A DNA stretch of 64,000 bases from Miltoncostaea sp036826475 (GTDB taxonomy: Bacteria; Actinomycetota; Thermoleophilia; Miltoncostaeales; Miltoncostaeaceae), in contig DAISWG010000012.1 of the NCBI GenBank assembly GCA_036826475.1, positions 1 to 64,000 of the forward strand. The letters are read 5' to 3'. Every line of letters begins with the position of its first letter. Positions within the stretch are counted from its first letter, which is position 1. Shown one piece after another: positions 40,491 to 48,936 of this stretch. The notes beneath the pieces were generated by a model that saw nothing but the letters and a program-made list of their open reading frames with translations, did no database searches and was not told the origin of the DNA. A program made the translations under genes and the position numbers.

Positions 40491-40587
40491 GGACCAGGAC
40501 GGTCCCACGCGACATCGCACCAGTCTCCGCATGGACGCGGACCCGGCGCGGTGTTCCGTCCAGACGACCTGGATTCAAGGAGGAATC
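40491..40587 (+). promoter_or_regulatory. Flagellin 2 leader with three CsrA-type GGA-loop hairpins
   Basis: The hairpins are GGACC-AGGAC-GGTCC (40491-40505), TCCGC-ATGGAC-GCGGA (40526-40541) and GATTC-AAGGAG-GAATC (40572-40587). All three stems are perfect and all carry GGA in the loop. The last loop is the Shine-Dalgarno itself and the stem ends one base before the ATG, so CsrA bound there would block the ribosome. Confidence 0.72.
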
Positions 40588-41418
40588 ATGGGTCTGAGTG
40601 TCTACAACAACGTCGAGGCGCAGAACGCTCACCGCCTCCTCAGCAACACCGGCGCGCAGCTGAACAAGTCGATGGAGCGGCTGTCCTCCGGTCTCCGGAT
40701 CAACCGCGCCGCCGACGACGCCGCCGGCCTCGCCGTCTCTGAGGGCATGCGCTCCCAGATCCGCGGCATGAACGTCGCTTCGCGCAACGCGCAGGACGGC
40801 GTCTCGATGGTCCAGGTCGCCGACGGCGCCCTGGGGAACGTGGGCGACATGCTGCAGCGCGTCCGTGACCTGGCCGTCCAGGCCTCGAACGGCACGCTGA
40901 CCGACGCCCAGCGCACGAACCTCGACACCGAGGTCCAGCAGATCCTCACCGAGATCGGCAAGACCGGTACGGACACCGAGTTCAACGGTCTGAAGATCCT
41001 CGCCGGCTCCGTCGCCACCGCCGCGTCCGCCGTGACGCTCCAGGTCGGTGCCAACGCCAGCCAGAGCATCGCGTTCACCATCGGCACCGTGTCCGCGTCC
41101 GACCTCGGCATCTCGGGCATCGCCGTGTCGACGGCCGCTTCGGCGACCGCCGCCATCGCGTCCCTGGACGCCGCGATCAGCACTGTCACCACGAGCCGGG
41201 CGAACCTGGGCGCCATCCAGAACCGTCTGGAGCACACGATCAACCGCCTCGGCATGACCTCGGAGAACCTCCAGGCCGCCGAGTCCCGGATCCGTGACGC
41301 CGACATGGCCTCGGAGATGATCACCTTCACCAAGAACCAGATCCTCCAGCAGTCGGGCATGGCGATGCTCGCGCAGGCCAACCAGAGCCCGCAGAGCGTC
41401 CTCTCGCTCCTCCGCTAG
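40588..41418 (+). CDS. fliC: Flagellin 2
   Basis: A 276-residue flagellin paralogous to that at 20003, with MGLSVYNNVEAQNAHRLLSNTGAQL at the start and ESRIRDADMASEMITFTKNQILQQSGMAMLAQANQSPQSVLSLLR at the end. It is again a minimal flagellin with a short middle (SVATAASAVTLQVGANASQSIAF, SASDLGISGIAVSTAASATAAIASLDAA). Its codon use looks slightly less GC-biased than neighbouring genes and its SD (AAGGAGG) is far stronger than that of flagellin 1, which suggests this is the highly expressed copy. A hairpin terminator follows. Confidence 0.96.
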   Translation: MGLSVYNNVEAQNAHRLLSNTGAQLNKSMERLSSGLRINRAADDAAGLAVSEGMRSQIRGMNVASRNAQDGVSMVQVADGALGNVGDMLQRVRDLAVQASNGTLTDAQRTNLDTEVQQILTEIGKTGTDTEFNGLKILAGSVATAASAVTLQVGANASQSIAFTIGTVSASDLGISGIAVSTAASATAAIASLDAAISTVTTSRANLGAIQNRLEHTINRLGMTSENLQAAESRIRDADMASEMITFTKNQILQQSGMAMLAQANQSPQSVLSLLR

Positions 41419-41442
41419 TCGATCCGGAGCACGATGTGGAAC

Positions 41443-41468
41443 CGACGGGGCCCTCCGGGGCCCCGTCG
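41443..41468 (+). terminator. Hairpin terminator after flagellin 2
   Basis: CGACGGGGCC (41443-41452) and GGCCCCGTCG (41459-41468) form a perfect 10-bp stem with loop CTCCGG, 25 bases after the flagellin stop. Confidence 0.7.
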
Positions 41469-41474
41469 CATTCC

Positions 41475-41501
41475 TCAGGTCCGGGCGTTCCCGGCCGATG
41501 T
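41475..41501 (+). promoter_or_regulatory. FliA/SigD-type promoter of the second glycosyltransferase operon
   Basis: CTCAGG (TCAGG at 41475-41479) and GCCGATGT at 41494-41501 lie 14 bases apart, directly after the flagellin terminator. The ATG at 41511 is only nine bases beyond the -10, so the first gene may be leaderless. Confidence 0.6.
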
Positions 41502-41510
41502 GGCGCGCAC

Positions 41511-43700
41511 ATGCCGCGCGCGTCGGTCGTCATCACGTTCCACGATCAGCCTGCGGAGCTGTGCCGCTCCCTGCGGGCCCTCGCCGCCGCAGGCCTCGAC
41601 GACGTCGAGGTGGTGCTGGTCGACAACGGCTCGCGGGATGCGCGCACGCCGGCGCTGCTCGAGGCGTGGGCCGACCGCGCCACCGTCCTGCGCAACCCGG
41701 TGGACGCCGGGCCGGTGGCCGCCCGCAACCAGGGGGCCCGCGCGGCACGGTCGCCGGTGGTGGTGTGGCTCGACCCGCGGGCGGAGGTCCGCCCCGGCTG
41801 GCTCGACCCCCTGGTCCTCGCGGCCGCCGCCCCCGGGGCCGGCGTGGCCGGCGCCGTGCTGCTGGCGCCCGACGGGCGCGTCCGCAGCGCCGGCAGGGCG
41901 CTGGTGGGAAGGGGCCGCATCATCGACCTCCACCCGGGGGTCCCCGGCGACCACCCGGTGGTGCGGGGCCGCGCCGTGCGCGTGCTCGGCGGCGAGCTGG
42001 TCGCCGTCTCCCGCGACGCGCTGCTCGACGCGGGCGGCCTGGACCTGGCGTTCGGCGCGGGCGTCGCCGAGACCGATCTGTGCATGCGGATGTGGGACGC
42101 GGGCCGTCAGAACGCCGTGGCCGCGGCCGTCGCGGTGCTCCACGGCGACGCGCCGGCCCCGTCCGCCGACGACGGCAGGGCGTTCCGCCGCCGCTGGCAT
42201 GCCGCGGACCCCGACCGCGACGACCTGCTGGCCGAGGACGGCGTCGCCGACGCCGGGTGGGCGGACTGCGTCTGGGAGGGCCCCCTGCTGGACGACTCCC
42301 CCGAGGCGGCCGAGGGCCGCGACGCCCTCCGCGCCCTCGCCGCGGCGGGGCGCCGCCCCATGGCCCGGGAGCCCGCCGGCACGCCGCTGGCCGCGGAGGC
42401 CGCCGGCTGGTGCGACGAGGTGCTCCTGGCGGCGCTCAACCGCCACCGGGTGGGCGTGCCGGGCGCCGAGACCTTCCGCGGCGGACCCGTCCCCGGTGCG
42501 GCCCTGCGGCCCGCCGGCCGCGAGGGGATCGGCTGGCTGGGCGCTTTGCTCGGGCGCAGCGGCTACGCCGCCGCGGCCCGCGGCGTGGTGCGGGCCGCGC
42601 ACCGGGCCGGCCTGCCGGTGCTGGCGCTCGTGACCGACGCGACCGCCGACGGCCTCGCGCCGCCCGAGCTGGCCCTGCCGCCCCAGGACTTCGCCCCCGG
42701 CCTGATCGTCATCCACGGGCTCCCGGTCATGCCGAGCGGCGTCCCCTTCTGGGACGAGGCCGCCGCCGACCTGGGCCTGCCCGTCGTCGGCGCCACCTGC
42801 TTCGAGACCGAGCTGGTGCCGCCCTCCTGGGTCGCGCCGTGCAACCGGGTTCGCGAGGTGTGGGTTCCGAGCGGCTTCAACGCCCGCACCTTCGCCGACG
42901 CCGGCGTCGACCCCGAACGGATCCACGTGGTGCCGTATCCGGTGGACACCGCGCGCCTGCGCCCCGCCGCGCGCGAGCGCGACCCCGGCGCGCCCCTGAC
43001 CTTCCTCTCGGTCTTCGAATGGACGTGGCGCAAGGGCTGGGACGTGCTGCTCCGGGCCTGGGCCGAGGAGTTCGCCCCCCGGGATCCGGTGCGGCTGGTC
43101 ATCGTCACCTACCGGGGCCCCGGCGCGTCGGGTGGGGGGTCGGTGGAGGAGCAGGCCCTCGCCCGGCTCGCCGCCCTCGGCGCCGGTCCCGGCGACGTCG
43201 CCGACATCGAGCTGATGCTCGATCCCGTCCCGCACGAGGCGATGCCGGGGCTGTACGCGTCGGCCGACGCGTTCGTGCTGCCCACCCGCGGCGAGGGCGC
43301 CGGGATGCCGATGCTGGAGGCCGCCGCCTGCGGCGTCCCCGTGATCGCGACCGCCTGGGGCGGCCACGAGGAGCTGATGACGCCGCGCACCGCGTACCCG
43401 GTGGCGGTGGAGCGGATGGTCGAGGCCCCGGCGGCGATGCTCGCCGACAACGTGCTCTACCGCGGCCTGGTGCTGGCCGAGCCGTCGGTGGCGTCGCTGC
43501 GGGCCGCGATGCGCGCCGTCGCCGACGACCCGGCGGCCGCCGCCGCCCGGGGCCTGCGCGGCCGCGCGCTGGTGGAGGAGCGCTTCTCGATCGCGGCGAC
43601 CGCCCGGGCGCTCGACGCGCGCGCCCGGGTGCTGCTGGGCGGGCGCGACGCCGCCGGCGTGGCGGCGGCGCGGTGGACCTCCTGTCGCCCGGCCCGGTGA
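41511..43700 (+). CDS. Bifunctional glycosyltransferase: GT2 module fused to GT4 module
   Basis: The product is 729 residues. The GT2 module (about 1-215) has SVVITFHDQPAELCRSLRALAAAG, VVLVDNGSRDARTPALLEAW and VVWLDPRAEVRPGWLDPLV, with DPR at the usual DXD place. A linker leads to a GT-B/GT4 module (about 390-690) with ATCFETELVPPSWVAPCNRVREVWVPSGFN, FLSVFEWTWRKGWDVLLRAW, and the nucleotide-sugar motif TRGEGAGMPMLEAAACGVPVIATAWGG with both glutamates. It likely adds two sugars in sequence to a surface or flagellin glycan. It overlaps the next gene by 28 bases. Confidence 0.82.
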   Translation: MPRASVVITFHDQPAELCRSLRALAAAGLDDVEVVLVDNGSRDARTPALLEAWADRATVLRNPVDAGPVAARNQGARAARSPVVVWLDPRAEVRPGWLDPLVLAAAAPGAGVAGAVLLAPDGRVRSAGRALVGRGRIIDLHPGVPGDHPVVRGRAVRVLGGELVAVSRDALLDAGGLDLAFGAGVAETDLCMRMWDAGRQNAVAAAVAVLHGDAPAPSADDGRAFRRRWHAADPDRDDLLAEDGVADAGWADCVWEGPLLDDSPEAAEGRDALRALAAAGRRPMAREPAGTPLAAEAAGWCDEVLLAALNRHRVGVPGAETFRGGPVPGAALRPAGREGIGWLGALLGRSGYAAAARGVVRAAHRAGLPVLALVTDATADGLAPPELALPPQDFAPGLIVIHGLPVMPSGVPFWDEAAADLGLPVVGATCFETELVPPSWVAPCNRVREVWVPSGFNARTFADAGVDPERIHVVPYPVDTARLRPAARERDPGAPLTFLSVFEWTWRKGWDVLLRAWAEEFAPRDPVRLVIVTYRGPGASGGGSVEEQALARLAALGAGPGDVADIELMLDPVPHEAMPGLYASADAFVLPTRGEGAGMPMLEAAACGVPVIATAWGGHEELMTPRTAYPVAVERMVEAPAAMLADNVLYRGLVLAEPSVASLRAAMRAVADDPAAAAARGLRGRALVEERFSIAATARALDARARVLLGGRDAAGVAAARWTSCRPAR

Positions 43701-45952
43701 CCGACCCCTCCGGCTACGCCGCGGGCGGTCGCGCGTTCCTGCGCGGGCTGGAGGAGGAGGGGGCCGCCGTGCGGCTGGAGCCCCACATGTGGAACGCCCG
43801 CGAGGCGATCGACGCGGCGGAGCGCCGCCGCCTGGTGGCGATGTCCGAGCGCGAGCTGCCCGACGTCGACGTCTCCGTGCAGCACACGTTTGGCCGCCTG
43901 TTCGACCCGTACGCCCCAGGCCGCGCCCGCGTGGGCCGCACCATGTTCGAGACCGATCGCATCCCCGCCGACTGGGTCCCCCGATGCAACGCGATGGACG
44001 AGGTGTGGGTGCCCACCGCCCACGCCGTCGAGGCGTTCGCCGCCGCCGGGGTCGACCGGGGACGCCTGGCGGTCGTGCCCGAGCCGTTCGAGCTCGACCG
44101 CCTGGACCGGGACGCCGCGCCGCTGCCGCTGGAGGACGCCCACGGCACCGTGTTCCTGGCTGCGTTCGACTGGACGCTCCGCAAGGGCTGGGACGTGCTG
44201 CTGCGCGGCTGGTGCGACGCGTTCGACGCCGGCGACGACGTGACCCTGGTGCTGAAGGTGTGGGCCACCACCCGCGGCATCGGGACGCCCGCGATCCAGG
44301 CCGACGTGATCCACGCGCTCGGCGCGATGGGCCGCGACCCGGGGTCGGTCGCCGACCTGGTGATCGTGGAGGACCTGCTCCCCGGCGCCGACATGGCCCG
44401 CCTGTACGCCGCGGCCGACGCCGTGGTGGCGCCGACGCGCGGCGAGGGCTGGGGCCGCCCGCTGCTGGAGGCCATGGCGATGGGCCGGCCCGTGATCGCC
44501 ACGGGATGGTCCGGGCCGGGCGCGTTCGTGGACGCCGACGTCGGCTGGGCGCTGCCCTCCACGCTCGTCCCCGTCTCCGCGGAGGCCGCCGCCGAGGTCC
44601 CCGCGTTCGCGGGCCACCGCTGGGCCGAGCCCGACGCCGGCGCGTTGGCGGCCGCGATGCGCGAGGTGCACGAGCGCCCCGCCGAGGCCCGCGCCCGCGG
44701 CGCCGCCGCCGCCCGGCGCGCCGAGCGCTACGACCACCGCGCCGTGGCCCGACAGGCGCTCGCGCGGCTCGAGGCGCTGGCGGCCCCGCCGTCCCGGTCG
44801 GTGCCGGCCGGCGACGGCCCGCCCCGCCTGGTGATCGAGGGCTGCCTGTCGGGCGTCTCGTCGCTGGCGGGCGTCAACCGCGAGATGGCCCGGGCGCTGC
44901 TGCGCGCCGGCGGCGTGGACCTGTCGCTGGTCGACACCGACGGCATGCCGATGGACGCCGGCGCCCCCGGGATGGACGAGGTGGTGCGCGCCGCCCAGCG
45001 GGTGCTGCCGGGCGGGCCCGAGGTGGTGGTCCGCCAGGTGCAGCCGCCCAGCTTCGCCCGGCCCGCCGGCGGCCGCCTGGTGCAGATCCTGCACTGGGAG
45101 TTCGGGCCGCTGCCGCCCCGGTGGGTGGAGCTGATCGCAGCGACGACCGACGAGGTGTGGGTGGCGTCCACGTACGTCCGCGACTGGATGATCGCCTCGG
45201 GCGTCGATCCGGAGCTCATCCAGGTGCTGCCGCTCGGCGTGGACCCCGCCCGCTTCCACCCCGGTGCGGCGCCGGTGGACCTCGGCGACGAGGCGCCCGG
45301 CTTCCGCTTCCTGTTCGTCGGCGGTCTCCACGCGCGCAAGGGCGTGGACCTGCTGCTCGACGCCTACGAGCGCGCCTTCCGCCGCGACGACGACGTCACG
45401 CTGGTGGTCAAGGACTTCGGCCCGCGCGGCCCGTACCCGCCCGGGCGGCTGGACGAGCGGGTGCGCCGCATGGCCGCCGATCCGCGGGGCCCGCGGGTGA
45501 TGCACGTGTCGCGGCCGGTGCCGGAGGACGCGATCCCCGGCCTGTACGCGTCGTGCGACTGCCTGGTGCACCCGTTCCGCGGCGAGGCGTACGGCCTCAC
45601 GATCGCCGAGGCCATGGCGTGCGGCCTGCCCGTCGTGGTGCCCGACCGGGGCGCCGCCCGGGACTTCACCGACGCCGAAACCGCGGTCCTGGTGCCGTCG
45701 CGTGCGGTGACGCTGCCGGCGACGCACATCGGCCAGTGGGAGATGGACCGCGACCCGGTGGTCCACGAGGTCGACCCCGCCGACCTGGCCCGCGCGATGC
45801 GCGCCGTCTACGAGGACCGGGCCGCGGCCGCCGCCACCGGCGCCCGCGCCTCGGAGGCGATCCGCACCGGGCACACGTGGGACCGCACCGCCGCCGTCGT
45901 GCTGGAGCGCCTGGGCGTCCTGGCCGGCCGCGCCGCCGCGCTGCCGGCGTGA
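43673..45952 (+). CDS. Tandem GT4 glycosyltransferase (two GT-B modules)
   Basis: The product is 759 residues from GTG 43673, chosen because its start (VDLLSPGPVTDPSGYAAGGRAFLRGLEEEG) aligns with the start of the next gene. Module 1 has RTMFETDRIPADWVPRCNAMDEVWVPT, FDWTLRKGWDVLLRGW and TRGEGWGRPLLEAMAMGRPVIAT near residue 255. Module 2 begins near 385 (LVIEGCLSGVSSLAGVNREMARALL) and has RKGVDLLLDAYERAF and FRGEAYGLTIAEAMACGLPVVVP near 635. Both modules keep the GT4 Glu pair, so both may be active. This points to two linkages made by one polypeptide. Confidence 0.83.
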   Translation: MDLLSPGPVTDPSGYAAGGRAFLRGLEEEGAAVRLEPHMWNAREAIDAAERRRLVAMSERELPDVDVSVQHTFGRLFDPYAPGRARVGRTMFETDRIPADWVPRCNAMDEVWVPTAHAVEAFAAAGVDRGRLAVVPEPFELDRLDRDAAPLPLEDAHGTVFLAAFDWTLRKGWDVLLRGWCDAFDAGDDVTLVLKVWATTRGIGTPAIQADVIHALGAMGRDPGSVADLVIVEDLLPGADMARLYAAADAVVAPTRGEGWGRPLLEAMAMGRPVIATGWSGPGAFVDADVGWALPSTLVPVSAEAAAEVPAFAGHRWAEPDAGALAAAMREVHERPAEARARGAAAARRAERYDHRAVARQALARLEALAAPPSRSVPAGDGPPRLVIEGCLSGVSSLAGVNREMARALLRAGGVDLSLVDTDGMPMDAGAPGMDEVVRAAQRVLPGGPEVVVRQVQPPSFARPAGGRLVQILHWEFGPLPPRWVELIAATTDEVWVASTYVRDWMIASGVDPELIQVLPLGVDPARFHPGAAPVDLGDEAPGFRFLFVGGLHARKGVDLLLDAYERAFRRDDDVTLVVKDFGPRGPYPPGRLDERVRRMAADPRGPRVMHVSRPVPEDAIPGLYASCDCLVHPFRGEAYGLTIAEAMACGLPVVVPDRGAARDFTDAETAVLVPSRAVTLPATHIGQWEMDRDPVVHEVDPADLARAMRAVYEDRAAAAATGARASEAIRTGHTWDRTAAVVLERLGVLAGRAAALPA

Positions 45953-48054
45953 CCGTCGTCTGGCGCGGGCCGCTCACCGACCCCTCGGGGTGGGCGGCGG
46001 AGGGGCGCGCGCTGGTGCGCGGCCTGCGGGAGGAGGGCGCCGACGTGGTCGCCGACCACCGGGTGTGGCACCACCGCGAGGCCGTCACGCCCGCCGGGCG
46101 CGAGGCCCTGGCCGACCTGATGCTCCCCGAGCCGGCGCGCGTGCGCGCCTCGGTCGAGCACGCGCCCGGCCGCCTGCTCGACCCGTATGCCCACGGGACG
46201 CTGCGGATCGGGCGGACCGCCCTGGCCGCGCTGGACGTGCCGCGCGACTGGGTGGTGCGCCTGAACCAACTCGACGAGACGTGGGTGTCCGACCGCGCGG
46301 AGGCCGAGGCCCTCGTCGCCGCCGGCGTCGACCCGGAGCGGGTGGCCGTGGTGCCGGAGGCGGTCGAGCTGGACCTCTTCGACCCCGCCACCGCGCCGCT
46401 GGCGCTGCCCCACGCCCACGGCACCGTGTTCCTGGCGGTGGCCCCGTGGGGGGCCGGCACGGAAGACCTGCTGCGCGCCTGGTGCGCCGCCTTCCGCGGG
46501 CACGACGACGTGACCCTGGTGCTGAAGACGTGGTCGGACGACGGGCTCGACCTCCCCGCCATCGAGGGTCGCGCCGCCGCGGCGGTGGCCGCCGCGGGCC
46601 ACGACCCGGCCGCCATGGCGGACGTCGTGATCCTGGACGACCTGCTGCCCGCCGGCCGGATGCCCGCGCTGTATGCGGCCGCCGACGCCGTGGTCACGGC
46701 CACGCCCGCCGGCCCGCGAAGCCGCGTGGCGCTGGAGGCCGCCGCCATGGGGCGACCCGCGGTGGCGCCCGACCCGGCCGCGATGCGCGCGGCGCACGAC
46801 GATCCGGCGATGCGCCGATCGGCGGGTGCCGCCGCCCGGGAGGCCGCCGCATCCCACGGCCACCGCGCCGTCGCGCGCGCCGTCCTGGAACGGATCGACG
46901 GGCTCGCGCCCCGGCCGCGCGCGGTGCGCCGGGTGGCGGGCGACCGCCCGTCGGTGCTGCTGCGCGGCAGCGTGTTCGGCGTCCACTCCCTCGCGGGCGT
47001 CAACCGCGACCTGGCGCGGGCGCTGCTGCGCCGCGACGACGTGGAGCTGGGGCTGGTGGACGTGGACGGCGCGCGCCTCGACGCCTCCGACCCGGCCTAC
47101 GCCGCCCTGGAGCCGTCGCTGTCGGGGCTGCTGCCGCGCGCCGACGTGACCCTGCGCCACGCCTGGCCGCCGGCGCTGGGACCGGTGCACGAGGGCCGCG
47201 TCGCCCAGTTCCTGCACTGGGAGTACGGGGCCCCGCCGCTGGGCTGGGTCCGGGCGCAGCGGGAGCACCTGGACGAGGTGTGGGTGGCGTCGCGCCACGT
47301 CCGCGACGGGATGCTCGCCGGCGGCATGGACCCGGAGCGGGTGACGCTGGTGCCGCTGGGGGTCGACCCGGAGCGGTTCCGGCCGGGCGCCGAGCCCCTC
47401 GACCTGGACGACCGCGCCCCCGGGGTCCGCCTGCTGTTCGTCGGCGGCCTGATCTGGCGGAAGGGCATCGACCTGCTCCTCGCGGCCTACACCCGGGCGT
47501 TCACCGCCCGCGACGACGTGACCCTGGTCATCAAGAGCTTCGGCGCCCGCGGCCCGTACGTCCCGCAGGACGCCGACGCGCAGGTGCGCGCCCTCCAGGC
47601 CGACCCGCGGGCGCCGCGGATCCTGCACCTCACCGACCCCCTGCCCGACGGCGACATGCCCCGGCTCTACGCGGCCTGCGACGCGCTGGTGCAGCCGTTC
47701 CGCGGGGAGGGCTACGGCCTGCCGATCGCCGAGGCGATGGCATGCGGCCTGCCCGCGATCGTGCCGGACCGCGGCGCCGCCAGGGACTTCTGCGGGCCGG
47801 GGACGGCGATCCTGGTGCCGTCGCGCCCGGTCCCGGTGGAGAGCGCCACCATCGGCGGCATGCTGGTGGCGGGGCGGCCCGAGGTGGTCGAGGTGGAGGT
47901 CGCCGACCTGGTCGCCGCGATGCGCTCGGTGGTCGCCGACCCCGCGGGGGCCCGGGCGATCGGCGACGCGGCCGCGGCGCACATCCGGTCCGGGCACACC
48001 TGGGACCGCACCGCGGCGGTGGCCGCCGGGCGGCTGCGGGCGCTCGCGGCGTGA
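45949..48054 (+). CDS. Tandem GT4 glycosyltransferase with a degenerate first module
   Basis: The product is 701 residues, starting at a GTG overlapping the previous stop. It is a paralogue of the preceding protein along its whole length (VVWRGPLTDPSGWAAEGRALVRGLREEG; second module FGVHSLAGVNRDLARALL, WRKGIDLLLAAYTRAF, FRGEGYGLPIAEAMACGLPAIVP near residue 585). In module 1, the place of the glutamate-rich TRGEGWGRPLLEAMA motif reads TATPAGPRSRVALEAAA, so the first catalytic glutamate is lost. KGWDVLL is also replaced. Module 1 is probably inactive or changed in function. Adjacent duplication followed by decay is the likely history. Confidence 0.82.
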   Translation: MTVVWRGPLTDPSGWAAEGRALVRGLREEGADVVADHRVWHHREAVTPAGREALADLMLPEPARVRASVEHAPGRLLDPYAHGTLRIGRTALAALDVPRDWVVRLNQLDETWVSDRAEAEALVAAGVDPERVAVVPEAVELDLFDPATAPLALPHAHGTVFLAVAPWGAGTEDLLRAWCAAFRGHDDVTLVLKTWSDDGLDLPAIEGRAAAAVAAAGHDPAAMADVVILDDLLPAGRMPALYAAADAVVTATPAGPRSRVALEAAAMGRPAVAPDPAAMRAAHDDPAMRRSAGAAAREAAASHGHRAVARAVLERIDGLAPRPRAVRRVAGDRPSVLLRGSVFGVHSLAGVNRDLARALLRRDDVELGLVDVDGARLDASDPAYAALEPSLSGLLPRADVTLRHAWPPALGPVHEGRVAQFLHWEYGAPPLGWVRAQREHLDEVWVASRHVRDGMLAGGMDPERVTLVPLGVDPERFRPGAEPLDLDDRAPGVRLLFVGGLIWRKGIDLLLAAYTRAFTARDDVTLVIKSFGARGPYVPQDADAQVRALQADPRAPRILHLTDPLPDGDMPRLYAACDALVQPFRGEGYGLPIAEAMACGLPAIVPDRGAARDFCGPGTAILVPSRPVPVESATIGGMLVAGRPEVVEVEVADLVAAMRSVVADPAGARAIGDAAAAHIRSGHTWDRTAAVAAGRLRALAA

Positions 48055-48848
48055 GCCGGCTCGCCAGCATCGTGGTCCCCTGCCACGACAACCTGCGCTA
48101 CACCGCGCTCTGCCTGGACAGCGTCGCGCGTCACACGCCGCAGCCGCACGAGGTGATCGTGGTGGACAACGGCTGCACCGACGCGACCGCCGAGTGGGCG
48201 CGGGCCAACGGGGCCCGCGTGGTGCGCTCCCGGGTGAACCTGGGCTTCGCGGGGGGCGTCAACCTGGGGCTGGCCGCCGCCGCCGGCGACGTGGCCGTGC
48301 TGCTCAACAACGACGCGCTGGCCACCCCCGGCTGGCTGGCGGGCCTGCTCGGCGCGCTCGCCGGTGGCGCCGGCATCGCCGGCCCCCGCTCCAACTGGGT
48401 GTCGGACGACCAGATCCTCGCCGTCCCCTACACGGAGGCGCCGTCCGCGGCGCTCGACGCGTTCGCCGCCGCCCGCCACCGCGACCACGCCGGGGAGGGC
48501 CGCGACGTGACGCGCGTCTCCGGCCTCTGCATGGCGATCGCGCGCCCGGTGCTCGACGCCATCGGCGCCTTCGACGCGCGGTTCGAGGTGGGGAACATGG
48601 AGGACGAGGACTACGCGCTGCGCGCCCGCCTCGCCGGGTTCCGCCTGCGGGTCGCCGACGACAGCTTCGTCCACCACTTCGGCCACAAGACGTTCGACCT
48701 GGTGGACGACGGCTACGACGCGCTGCTGGAGGTCAACGCGATGCGCTACGCGGCGAAGTGGGACCTGCCGATGCACGGCGACCCGCGCGGGGTGCTGCCC
48801 GCCCGCGGCTTCGACCCCGCCCTCGACCGGATCCCGCTCCCCGCCTGA
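48051..48848 (+). CDS. GT2-family glycosyltransferase
   Basis: A 265-residue protein from GTG 48051 (GTGA overlap). It has a compact rhamnosyltransferase-like GT2 fold: SIVVPCHDNLRYTALCLDSVARHTPQPHEVIVVDNGCTDATAEWARANGARVVRS, NLGFAGGVNLGLAAAAGDVAVLLNNDALATPGWLAGL with NND at the DXD place, ISGLCMAI-like VSGLCMAIARPVLDAIGAFD, NMEDEDYALRARLAGFRLRVADDSFVHHFG. It closes the second glycosyltransferase operon, which therefore encodes up to six GT modules. Confidence 0.9.
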   Translation: MSRLASIVVPCHDNLRYTALCLDSVARHTPQPHEVIVVDNGCTDATAEWARANGARVVRSRVNLGFAGGVNLGLAAAAGDVAVLLNNDALATPGWLAGLLGALAGGAGIAGPRSNWVSDDQILAVPYTEAPSAALDAFAAARHRDHAGEGRDVTRVSGLCMAIARPVLDAIGAFDARFEVGNMEDEDYALRARLAGFRLRVADDSFVHHFGHKTFDLVDDGYDALLEVNAMRYAAKWDLPMHGDPRGVLPARGFDPALDRIPLPA

Positions 48849-48936
48849 GCCCGGCCCCCGGCCCGCGAGATGGGGTCGCGACCCGATGGCGCGACCGGCC
48901 CCGGCCCGCTGTGGTGCCGCCGACGGCGGCGGGCGC

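Noticed and set aside
41498..43672. A 1484-codon frame starting at ATG 41498
   Set aside because: Its first ~725 codons are a shadow of the GT2-GT4 gene in another frame. Only the part from GTG 43673 is a real gene.
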